From NCBI RefSeq assembly GCF_947087965.1, contig NZ_CAMUES010000001.1:62001-126000 (forward strand): a DNA stretch of 64,000 bases, written 5' to 3'. This stretch comes from an uncultured Mobiluncus sp. (GTDB lineage: Bacteria > Actinomycetota > Actinomycetes > Actinomycetales > Actinomycetaceae). The notes under the pieces are model-generated. The model was not told where the DNA came from. It saw nothing but the letters and a program-made list of their open reading frames with translations, and did no database searches. This document shows, one piece after another, positions 54,339-62,360 of the stretch (its first letter is position 1; the number at the start of each line of letters is the position of its first letter). A program made the position numbers and the translations under genes.

Positions 54339-55478
54339 ATGACACAGATGTGGAGCGGTCTGCTGGAAGAATACCGGAATCGACTTCCCCTGGAACCAGG
54401 CGACCCCGTTGTGACCCTGTTTGAGGGCAATACCCCCTTGATTCGGGCGCGCCGCGTGGAACAGCGTATCGGTGCCTTGAGTGAAAAAGCTGGCGTAGAC
54501 ACCACCGGTACAGAGGTCTATGTGAAGTTTGAGGGTGCTAACCCCACCGGTTCATTCAAAGACCGGGGCATGACTATGGCCATGACGAAAGTGAAGGCGG
54601 CGGGCACTCAGATGGTGGCCTGCGCTTCCACCGGCAACACCTCCGCTTCCGCGGCGGCTTATTCGGTCGCGGCAGGGGTGGGATGCGCGGTCATTTTACC
54701 CGCCGGAAAGATTGCTCTGGGCAAGCTGGCTCAGGCCGTGATGCACGGGGCCAAGCTCATCGCCGTGGACGGAAACTTTGATGACTGCTTGCGAATCACC
54801 CGAGAACTGACCGAAAAGTACCCGGTGGGTTTAGTCAACTCGATTAACCCCTACCGCCTGCAGGGACAAAAGACCGCCGCTTTTGAAATTTGTGACGCCC
54901 TGGGTGATGCACCCGATATTCACTGCCTGCCGGTGGGCAACGCCGGAAACATCAGCGCCTATTGGATGGGATATAACGAGTACTTCGGTCGGGAAGTCGC
55001 CTCCTCAATCGAGGATTCGGCCCTGAAACTGAAGCCGCAAACCACCAAGTTGCCTCGAATGTGGGGGATTCAAGCCACCGGAGCCGCACCCTTCGTGGCG
55101 GGACACCCTATCGAGAACCCGGAAACCATCGCCACCGCAATCCGGATTGGCAACCCCGCGTCTTGGGACTACGCCACCGCGGCCCGCGACGACTCCGGCG
55201 GGTTGATTACCGCGGTCAGCGATGCAGCCATTATGCAGGCTCAGTCCATTATTGCCGCGGAAGTCGGAGTGTTTTGCGAGCCGGCCAGCGCGGCCCCGAT
55301 AGCGGGTCTGTTGGCGTTGGCTGAGCAGGGCAAAGTACCCGGAGGAGTGCGAATTGCCTGCACCTTGACCGGCAACGGCCTGAAAGATACCGCCACCGCA
55401 ATGGAAGCGAAAGGCAACGTGACCCCACCTGTAATCGAACCCAGCCTGCAGGCGGCGGTACGGGAACTCGGCCTGTAA
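54339..55478 (+). CDS. thrC: Threonine synthase
   Basis: PLP enzyme converting O-phosphohomoserine to threonine. Of 379 residues, Lys74 in [10 protein letters not shown] binds PLP, and [14 protein letters not shown] and [16 protein letters not shown] complete the site. The ATG at 54339 is chosen because AAGGAG precedes it; an open frame reaching back into hom is rejected. Short class of actinobacterial threonine synthases. Confidence 0.96.
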   Translation: MTQMWSGLLEEYRNRLPLEPGDPVVTLFEGNTPLIRARRVEQRIGALSEKAGVDTTGTEVYVKFEGANPTGSFKDRGMTMAMTKVKAAGTQMVACASTGNTSASAAAYSVAAGVGCAVILPAGKIALGKLAQAVMHGAKLIAVDGNFDDCLRITRELTEKYPVGLVNSINPYRLQGQKTAAFEICDALGDAPDIHCLPVGNAGNISAYWMGYNEYFGREVASSIEDSALKLKPQTTKLPRMWGIQATGAAPFVAGHPIENPETIATAIRIGNPASWDYATAARDDSGGLITAVSDAAIMQAQSIIAAEVGVFCEPASAAPIAGLLALAEQGKVPGGVRIACTLTGNGLKDTATAMEAKGNVTPPVIEPSLQAAVRELGL

Positions 55479-55548
55479 CAACAGCGTCTCCACCGGGCCG
55501 ATGCTGTGCCCAAACCAAGCGCAAAACCACCGAACCTAAGGAATTGCC

Positions 55549-56454
55549 ATGAATTTTGTGCGTGACGAAGTAACGGTCAGCGTTCCAGCCTCTTCGGCTA
55601 ACCTGGGGCCGGGGTTTGACGCTTTGGGTCTAGCCTTGGAACTGCGTGATGAAGTCAGTGTGCGGGCCACCACCGGAGCAACCCACGTCACGGTGGAAGG
55701 CGAAGGCGCCGGCAAAGTTCCTGAGGATGAAACCAACATGGTGGTGCAGGCTTTGCGAGCCGGGCTGGAATCTGTAGGAGCTTCCCAGATTGGGATTGAA
55801 ATGCATTGCGTGAACCGGGTTCCACACGGCCGCGGTCTGGGTTCGTCTTCCGCGGCCCTAGTTTCCGGGTTGGCCGCTGCTGGGGCTTTGCTGGAGCCGG
55901 GAGTCTTGGACACGGAGGCGATTTTTCAGCTCGCGGTCCAGATGGAAGGCCACCCCGACAATGCCGCCCCTGCCGTGTACGGGGGTGCCGTAGTGGGCTG
56001 GATGGAACCGAGTGCGAATGGGGGTACGCCGCGAGCCTATGCGCAACATTTTGAGGTTTCCCCGCAAGTACGGCTGACCGTGCTGATTCCGGAATTTGAA
56101 CTCGCCACCTCCAAGGCACGCGGGTTGCTGCCCGAGTCAGTTCCGCATCGGGACGCGGCCTTTAATGCCGGACGCGCCGCGCTGCTACCTCTGGCCTTGG
56201 CGAAATACCCCGAACTGCTGTATTTCGCTACTGAGGATCGGCTGCATCAGGAGTATCGCCGTGAGGGCATGCCCCAGTCCCTAGAATTAGTAGATCGGCT
56301 GCGAGCCGCTGGCGCTCCCGCCGCCATCAGTGGCGCCGGGCCTACCGTGATAGTTTTTGACCATCTGGACCCCGCCACACGCCAAGATCTCGAACATCTG
56401 GGCTGGAAGCCGCGAGAATTGCAGGTGGCGCCACAGGGAATCATTGTCAGGTAA
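55549..56454 (+). CDS. thrB: Homoserine kinase
   Basis: GHMP-family kinase that phosphorylates homoserine. Of 301 residues, the ATP loop is PHGRGLGSSSAAL (92-104), with N-terminal VSVPASSANLGPGFDALGLAL and the third motif ISGAGPTVIVF. AAGGAA precedes the ATG. Last gene of the aspartate-family run, followed by a strong terminator. Confidence 0.96.
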   Translation: MNFVRDEVTVSVPASSANLGPGFDALGLALELRDEVSVRATTGATHVTVEGEGAGKVPEDETNMVVQALRAGLESVGASQIGIEMHCVNRVPHGRGLGSSSAALVSGLAAAGALLEPGVLDTEAIFQLAVQMEGHPDNAAPAVYGGAVVGWMEPSANGGTPRAYAQHFEVSPQVRLTVLIPEFELATSKARGLLPESVPHRDAAFNAGRAALLPLALAKYPELLYFATEDRLHQEYRREGMPQSLELVDRLRAAGAPAAISGAGPTVIVFDHLDPATRQDLEHLGWKPRELQVAPQGIIVR

Positions 56455-56521
56455 CCACAGGGAACCACCACATCGTCAATCCAGTCTCGGATACAGGCAC
56501 CCCCGAAACTCGTGAATAAGA

Positions 56522-56566
56522 CCCTACCCCGCCAAGAAAGGCAATGACGGGGTAGGGAGATTTTTT
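56522..56566 (+). terminator. Intrinsic terminator after thrB
   Basis: CCCTACCCCG and CGGGGTAGGG form a perfect 10-bp stem with a 16-base loop, followed by AGATTTTTT. It also lies just beyond the convergent CBS-ACT gene and may serve both. Confidence 0.9.
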
Positions 56567-56582
56567 GGAGATGAACGACGCT

Positions 56583-57221
56583 TTAGCGTCTGAGGACGTA
56601 ACGGACCTGGAATCCGGCTTTAGTGAACGCCTCCTCCAGGTCGGTGGTATTCACGGTGTTCACGCCCAGAAGCACGAAAGAACTCTCCATACCGGTGCGG
56701 TACACCGCAATATGGGTGATGTTGGTCTCCAGCTCCCCGGTGACCCTCGCCAGGCGGCTCATCACTCCGGGCTGGTCGTCAGCCTCAATAACCAGGCGGG
56801 TTCCGGGCTCGCGAGCCCCGTTAATGTCGATAAACGCATCGAGGACATCAGATTCGGTAATGACCCCGATAACCTTGCCCTCATCCATGACTGGCAGAAT
56901 TTCGACTTTCGAGTCACGCATGACGATGGCGGCTTCCTCCAGCATGGCATCGGCCGAGATGGTGGGGGGATTCTTTTTCATAATTTTATAAATCTTCAGT
57001 TTGGACAACAGGTAGGCCACTTCGCCAAAAGACAGGGAAGTTGCGTCAGAGGGCAGAGCCCGGTTGATGTCCGACTGAGAAACTACACCGCACAGTTTGC
57101 CGTCACGCAAGACTGGCAGCTTCGTGATGCCGTGAGTCTGCATCATTTCGATAGCGTCGGGTACGGTGGCACCCGAATCGATAGTAAAAGGGTTGGCTGT
57201 CATTCTCCATTTTACAAACAT
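56583..57221 (-). CDS. CBS-pair plus ACT-domain protein (AcuB-like)
   Basis: A 212-residue soluble protein: two CBS repeats (about 4-60 and 78-132, ITKLPVLRDGKLCGVVSQSDI and VEILPVMDEGKVIGVITESDV) and a C-terminal ACT domain (LVIEADDQPGVMSRLARVTGE). CBS binds adenosine nucleotides and ACT binds amino acids, so it may sense branched-chain amino acids and energy state. It is the last gene of the liv operon, 2 bp after livF, which supports a role in transporter control. Confidence 0.85.
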   Translation of the reverse strand: MFVKWRMTANPFTIDSGATVPDAIEMMQTHGITKLPVLRDGKLCGVVSQSDINRALPSDATSLSFGEVAYLLSKLKIYKIMKKNPPTISADAMLEEAAIVMRDSKVEILPVMDEGKVIGVITESDVLDAFIDINGAREPGTRLVIEADDQPGVMSRLARVTGELETNITHIAVYRTGMESSFVLLGVNTVNTTDLEEAFTKAGFQVRYVLRR

Positions 57222-57223
57222 GG

Positions 57224-57928
57224 TTATCCTCCCAGGTAGGCATGCTTAACTTCGTCGCTAGTCAGCAACTCTGCGGCATCGCCTTGCAACACAATCTTGC
57301 CGGTTTCCATCACGTAGGCGCGTGAGGCAATCTGCAAAGCCATGTTGGCGTTTTGCTCTACCAATAAAATCGTAGTTCCCATTTCTTGAATTTTGACGAT
57401 GATGTCAAAGATTTCTTGGACGAACAGCGGTGCCAAGCCCATCGAAGGTTCGTCCAACAGCAGGACGCGCGGTTTGGCCATCAGCCCGCGGCCCATAGCC
57501 AACATCTGCTGTTCGCCGCCGCTCAAGGTCCCCGCCAGCTGATTTTTCCGGTCAGCCAAGACCGGGAACCTTTCAAACACCATTTTCAGGTCCGCGGCAC
57601 AACCGCTGCGGTCTTTGCGCATGTAGGCACCCAAATCGAGGTTTTCCATCACGGTCATTCCGGGGAACACCCGACGCCCCTCCGGGACGTGAACCAAACC
57701 GTGGCGTACCCGCGAACGTGGTGAGGATTTGGTAATTTCCTTGCCGTCAAGCCAAATCGAGCCTTCCAAAGGGCGTTCCAGGCCGGAGGCGGTGCGCAAC
57801 GTCGTGGTTTTGCCTGCTCCGTTGGCGCCAATCAGGGTCACGATTTCACCTTCTTCCACGCGCAGGGAAATGCCCTTGAGAGCCTGGATGCCGCCGAATG
57901 AAACCTTGAGGTCTTTAATCTCAAACAT
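57224..57928 (-). CDS. livF: Branched-chain amino-acid ABC transporter ATP-binding protein LivF
   Basis: A 234-residue ABC ATPase: Walker A GANGAGKT (34-41), signature LSGGEQQMLAMGRGLM, Walker B VLLLDEPSMGLAP. The ending SDEVKHAYLGG is typical of LivF. It overlaps the preceding LivM-LivG gene by 8 nt. Confidence 0.95.
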   Translation of the reverse strand: MFEIKDLKVSFGGIQALKGISLRVEEGEIVTLIGANGAGKTTTLRTASGLERPLEGSIWLDGKEITKSSPRSRVRHGLVHVPEGRRVFPGMTVMENLDLGAYMRKDRSGCAADLKMVFERFPVLADRKNQLAGTLSGGEQQMLAMGRGLMAKPRVLLLDEPSMGLAPLFVQEIFDIIVKIQEMGTTILLVEQNANMALQIASRAYVMETGKIVLQGDAAELLTSDEVKHAYLGG

Positions 57929-59801
57929 TTTCCACCTTCTGACCCAGATAGGCTTCGATAACTTTCGGATTGTTACGAACTTCCTGAGGCGTACCGGAAG
58001 CGATAACCACGCCGTGGTCGAGCACGTAGAGGCGCTCGCAGATGGTCATCACCAGCGACATGTCGTGCTCAATGAGCAGGATAGTGAGGTGATAACGCTG
58101 ACGCAGCATCGCAATCAACTCTGTGAGCTGGGCAGTCTCGGCTGGGTTCATTCCTGCCGCCGGCTCGTCCAGCAGCAGGAGCTGCGGGTTAGTCGCCAGG
58201 GCACGAGCAATTTCCAGGTGACGCTGTTCACCGTAGGACAGATTCCGAGCGGATTCACCGGCTTTTTCAGCGAGGTTCATCATCTGCAGTAACTGCATAG
58301 ATTCTTCGTGGACGCGTTGACGCGACTGGGACCAGGACGGCAGATGGAAAAAGGACGCCAGGAGGGAATACTTTTCGCGCTGTTCCATGGCAAAAACCAC
58401 GTTGTCCAACACCGTGAGGTCCTTGAATAAACGGATGTTTTGGAAGGTGCGGGCGATGCCGCAGCGAGAAATCACAAAGGGTTTCTTGCCGGCAATGGAG
58501 ACGTCCCCGCCCTGCGGATCAGGGCGGAAAGCGATGGTTCCCGATGAGGGGGGATAAACCCCGGTCAGCAGGTTGAAAACGGTGGTTTTCCCCGCTCCGT
58601 TAGGTCCAATCAGACCGATGAGCTCACCGGGTTGCAGATACATATCCACGTCCGTGAGGGCGGCAAGCCCGCCGAAGTGCCGTGTCAGGCGGCGCACATC
58701 CAAGATGGCGTGAGCGCGCTGCTCCTCTGTCGGGGGCTCGGTGGCTGCGGATTCTTTCCCGGTTTCGGGACTAGCCTCGGCGCGGAGTGCCTCCGGGGGT
58801 GTCTCCGCGGTTGGGGGAGTTGGCAACGCACTGCTACTTTCCGATTTGTCCTCCCCAATCGGCTTGCGCAACAACCGACCAAAGACCTTAAAGGTCAGCT
58901 CCTTGGTACCCAACAGACTCTGGGGACGGAACACCATGAGGATAACCAAAACCAAGGCGTAGAGAATCATTCGAATTTCGGGGAAGGGCTGGAGCAGGGT
59001 CGAAACTACCGCCAGCAAGATGGCGGCGATAATCGAGCCGGTCAGTGAACCCAAACCGCCCAAAACCACAATCACCAGGATGTTGATGGACATCATGAAG
59101 TTGAACAGGTCCGGTTTCACAAAGAAGAAGTTGCCGATGTACAGGCCGCCCCCGATGGCTCCAAAGAAAGAACCGACCACGAAAGCCAGGGTCTTAATTC
59201 GGGTGGAGTAAACTCCAATGGATTCAGCGGCGATTTCGTCCTCGCGGACCGCGATGCAGGCGTGCCCGTGACGGGAGTTCAGGAAGTTACGAATCAGCAG
59301 GATGGTGCCCGCCGTGAGGATGAACAGGATGTTCCAGTCCGTGAACTGCAGCTGGATGAACAGCCCGGCAGCCCCTCCGGAAAACTCCAGATTCAATAGC
59401 AGCACGCGGATAATCTCGGCCAGTCCCAGGGTGGCGATAGCCAGGTAGTCTCCTTTCAGACGCAGGGTCGGCAAACCGATGAGGAAACCGATACCGGCGG
59501 CGAAAAGTCCGCCTATGCCCAGTCCCAGGAAGAAACCACCGTAGGTAGGAATCGCGGTAACGATGAGGCCGGTGGAGTAGGCTCCGACCGCCATGAATCC
59601 CGCGTGGCCCAGAGAGAATTGCCCGGTAAAGCCGGTAACCAGATTCAACGACACCGCCAGGATAATGTTCACGCAGATGGTGACCATGGTGTTAAAGATG
59701 TAAGAGTCGATGACCCCCACCGTGATGAGGGCGTACCCCAGCCCCCAAAGAACCGCGAGAATGACGGCTTGTGCAATGATACTTTTTATTCCAGATTTCA
59801 T
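57921..59801 (-). CDS. Fused branched-chain amino-acid permease LivM and ATP-binding protein LivG
   Basis: A 626-residue fusion. Residues 1-300 are a LivM permease with about nine membrane helices (NLVTGFTGQFSLGHAGFMAVGAY). A Glu/Pro/Ala-rich linker (about 310-355) leads to a LivG ATPase (about 360-626) with GPNGAGKTT, LSYGEQRHLEIARAL and LLLLDEPAAGMNPAE. Fusion of permease and ATPase is uncommon in E. coli but known in actinobacteria. Frame is continuous, so it is not a sequencing read-through. Confidence 0.93.
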   Translation of the reverse strand: MKSGIKSIIAQAVILAVLWGLGYALITVGVIDSYIFNTMVTICVNIILAVSLNLVTGFTGQFSLGHAGFMAVGAYSTGLIVTAIPTYGGFFLGLGIGGLFAAGIGFLIGLPTLRLKGDYLAIATLGLAEIIRVLLLNLEFSGGAAGLFIQLQFTDWNILFILTAGTILLIRNFLNSRHGHACIAVREDEIAAESIGVYSTRIKTLAFVVGSFFGAIGGGLYIGNFFFVKPDLFNFMMSINILVIVVLGGLGSLTGSIIAAILLAVVSTLLQPFPEIRMILYALVLVILMVFRPQSLLGTKELTFKVFGRLLRKPIGEDKSESSSALPTPPTAETPPEALRAEASPETGKESAATEPPTEEQRAHAILDVRRLTRHFGGLAALTDVDMYLQPGELIGLIGPNGAGKTTVFNLLTGVYPPSSGTIAFRPDPQGGDVSIAGKKPFVISRCGIARTFQNIRLFKDLTVLDNVVFAMEQREKYSLLASFFHLPSWSQSRQRVHEESMQLLQMMNLAEKAGESARNLSYGEQRHLEIARALATNPQLLLLDEPAAGMNPAETAQLTELIAMLRQRYHLTILLIEHDMSLVMTICERLYVLDHGVVIASGTPQEVRNNPKVIEAYLGQKVENV

Positions 59802-59804
59802 GGC

Positions 59805-60689
59805 TCAGACCTTCTCCTGTACGTTCTTGCCGAGGATGCCGGCAGGCTTAAAGATGAGCACGATAATCAGCACCATGAACACGGCCGCGTCACGGAATGT
59901 GGACAGGCCCAGGGAGTTCACGATGGTCTCTAAAAAGCCGACCAGATAGCCGCCCACCAACGCTCCTGGAATCAAACCGATACCGCCCAAAACAGCGGCC
60001 ACAAAGGCTTTCAAGCCCGGCATAATGCCCATGAGTGGGGTAATCGAAGTGTAATACAGCCCCCACAGCACCCCGGCGGCGCCAGCCAAAGCGGAGCCGA
60101 GCGCAAAAGTGAAGGAAATCGTGTTATCAACGCTGATTCCCATGAGCTTGGCGGCGTCTTGATCCTGGCTGACCGCGCGCATGGCTTTACCAATGCGGGT
60201 TTTCTTAATGATGAACTGTAGGACAATCATCAGGACCACGGAAACCACCACGATGATGATTTGAATCATGGACAGGCTCACCCCGCCGAAGCGGTAAGTT
60301 GCTCCCAGCCAGCCAGTTTGGGCGGGATAGGCGCGGGCTTCAGCCCCGACAAAGTACATCATCACGTACTCAATCAGCAGGGACATACCAATAGCGGTAA
60401 TCAGTACGGCGATTCGGGTCGAGTGGCGCAGCGGCTTATAAGCCAAACGCTCAATCAGCATCCCCAAAATCGCGCAGATAATCATTGCTGCCAGCAAAGA
60501 TGTGAACGGGTCGAGGTGCAGCAGGACCATTCCTGCGAAACCAACGTAAGCCCCGACCATCAGGACGTCGCCGTGGGCGAAATTGATGAGCTGAATGATG
60601 CCATAGACCATGGTGTATCCCAGCGCGATTAGCGCATAGATACTACCCAGCGACAGGCCGTTAATCAGCTGTTGCAGTATCAAATCCAT
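59805..60689 (-). CDS. livH: Branched-chain amino-acid permease LivH
   Basis: A 294-residue inner-membrane permease with about eight helices and the family motif LINGLSLGSIYALIALGYTMVYGIIQLINFAHGD near the N-terminus. It is directly followed (3 bp) by livMG. Between livJ and livH lies a GC-rich 94-bp gap that can form small hairpins, such as CCCGA/TCGGG at 60727-60749, perhaps lowering expression relative to livJ. Confidence 0.94.
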   Translation of the reverse strand: MDLILQQLINGLSLGSIYALIALGYTMVYGIIQLINFAHGDVLMVGAYVGFAGMVLLHLDPFTSLLAAMIICAILGMLIERLAYKPLRHSTRIAVLITAIGMSLLIEYVMMYFVGAEARAYPAQTGWLGATYRFGGVSLSMIQIIIVVVSVVLMIVLQFIIKKTRIGKAMRAVSQDQDAAKLMGISVDNTISFTFALGSALAGAAGVLWGLYYTSITPLMGIMPGLKAFVAAVLGGIGLIPGALVGGYLVGFLETIVNSLGLSTFRDAAVFMVLIIVLIFKPAGILGKNVQEKV

Positions 60690-60783
60690 GAGGAACGTTC
60701 TTTCTCGAGGTCCCGAGGACGGGGAGCCCGAACCTGGTGAAGACTCGGGTCAACGGGCCGCCCCGCCCTTGGGAAACACTCGA

Positions 60784-61974
60784 TTACTTCAGGGCGTAGG
60801 CCTCAGCGGAGTCCTGGACACCGTCCTTCAGGGAAACCACGACCGCCGTCTTAATCGGGTCATGAGTCTTGGGATCCATATCGAAAGAACCGGTCACGCC
60901 CTCGAAGCCCTTAGCGTTAGCCATCGCTTCGGCAATAGCCGGACCGTTCAACTCTTTCGCTTCACCAATCGCCTTGGCCACGAAGTAAGCCGTGTCGTAG
61001 CCCAAGGCATTGAACGAGGACGGATCCTCGCCGAACTTATCCTTGTAGGTCTTGATGAAGTCTTGCAGTTTCGTATTAGAAGTGTCCAAAGCCGAGTAAT
61101 GCGACGTGAAGTACACGTTGTTCAACGCCGAGGCACCGGCCAGCTCCAGCAGGGTGGGGGAGTCAAAGCCGTCACCTCCCAGAATCTTGGCGTCAATGCC
61201 CAGCTCGCGGGCTTGCTTGATGATGAGGCCGACTTCCTGGTAGTAGCCGGGGATATAGAGCACATCGAAATCCTTGCCCTTGATGTTGGTCAAGGTCGCC
61301 TTGAAATCGGTGTCACCAGCCACGTAGCCTTCTTCCGCCACGACCGAACCGCCGGATTTGGTGAAGTTTTCCTTAAAGTTCTTGGCCAGGCCTTTCGCAT
61401 AGTCAGAGGAGGTGTCTCCCATGATGACCGCGGTCTTGGCACCCAATTTTTCAGCGGCGTATTGGGCCATCACGCCACCCTGGTAGGAATCAGAGAAGCA
61501 GGTGCGGAAAGCAAATTCTTGGAGCTTGCCGCCGGTGACGGTCACGTCATCCGCAGTGGCTGATCCGGAGATGACCGGAACTTTATTCTGGTTGCCGGCG
61601 GGGATGACTGCTTTGAAGGAACCGGAGGTCGCCGGACCAATCATGGTGAGGACCTTGTCCTGGCTCATCAACTTGGTGGCCAGAGTAGTGGCTTCGGCCG
61701 GCTCTGACTTGGAATCGTATTTCACAATTTCAATCTTTTTACCGTTGACACCGCCCTGGGCGTTGATTTCATCAACCGCCAGTTCGATGCCGTCAACATT
61801 TTGTTTACCGTAGGTGGCTACCGCACCGGAAAGCTCGTAGTTCACGCCGATTTTGATTGTGTCTCCGGTGGCAGTGTTACCGCCGCCGGCGGGTCCTGAG
61901 CTGGGCTGAGTGCAGGCCGACATACCGACCAAGGTTAATGCTGAAATTGCAGCAGCTGCAATTATGTGTTTCAT
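60784..61974 (-). CDS. livJ: Branched-chain amino-acid-binding lipoprotein LivJ
   Basis: Periplasmic-type binding protein anchored as a lipoprotein. The signal peptide ends in GMSAC with Cys21; the mature protein starts Gly/Ser-rich and then shows IKIGVNYELSGAVATYGKQ, the Leu/Ile/Val-binding fold. ATG at 61974 is chosen since it gives the lipoprotein signal and has AAAGG upstream; the open frame continues upstream without a plausible start. 396 residues. First gene of the liv operon. Confidence 0.95.
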   Translation of the reverse strand: MKHIIAAAAISALTLVGMSACTQPSSGPAGGGNTATGDTIKIGVNYELSGAVATYGKQNVDGIELAVDEINAQGGVNGKKIEIVKYDSKSEPAEATTLATKLMSQDKVLTMIGPATSGSFKAVIPAGNQNKVPVISGSATADDVTVTGGKLQEFAFRTCFSDSYQGGVMAQYAAEKLGAKTAVIMGDTSSDYAKGLAKNFKENFTKSGGSVVAEEGYVAGDTDFKATLTNIKGKDFDVLYIPGYYQEVGLIIKQARELGIDAKILGGDGFDSPTLLELAGASALNNVYFTSHYSALDTSNTKLQDFIKTYKDKFGEDPSSFNALGYDTAYFVAKAIGEAKELNGPAIAEAMANAKGFEGVTGSFDMDPKTHDPIKTAVVVSLKDGVQDSAEAYALK

Positions 61975-62360
61975 TAGAGTGCCTTTCTTTGAATAATGAA
62001 ATTTTTCGGATGGGGAGATAAAAAATCCAGTTCCGCAAAAGCATTGAATGTGAAGATAACGCATGAAGCGGCGGAAACCACTCCCTAGTGCCCCGAAGTT
62101 GCGTTGCTGCTGTAGCTTCCGTTCCTGATAGACCATTGTGTGGTCCGGGTCATGACGGGGTCACGCTCACGAAGTTGATACTCGTTTTGTTGAAACCTTA
62201 GCGCGGAGGTATGATTTTATCAACACGGCTCAGCCGCGGGTCCGTAGATATCTTCCGGGCCAAACCCGATTCGTAATCTTGAGTCGGTCTGCTTGCGAAC
62301 CTTCGTATTTGGGAACGTTGCGCAAGTTTTTACCCATTAACCTTTGAGATAAGGACACTT
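61975..62360. promoter_or_regulatory. 386-bp divergent intergenic region between livJ and rho
   Basis: No gene is seen here. Toward rho, TTGTTG (62187-62192), 17 bases and TATGAT (62210-62215) form a good promoter, predicting a 5' leader of about 140 nt. Toward livJ no clear promoter was found; an inverted repeat GACCA-TTGTG-TGGTC (62131-62145) and the palindrome GTCATGAC nearby could be operators. An imperfect hairpin followed by TTTTT lies about 30 nt before the rho start. Confidence 0.5.
62187..62215 (+). promoter_or_regulatory. Promoter of rho
   Basis: TTGTTG, 17-bp spacer, TATGAT. Start point expected near 62222, giving a leader of about 140 nt with a C-rich stretch that could be a Rho-binding site. 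Confidence 0.55.

Noticed and set aside
61975..62136. 54-residue N-terminal extension of LivJ
   Set aside because: It would bury the lipoprotein signal peptide internally; AAAGG precedes ATG 61974.
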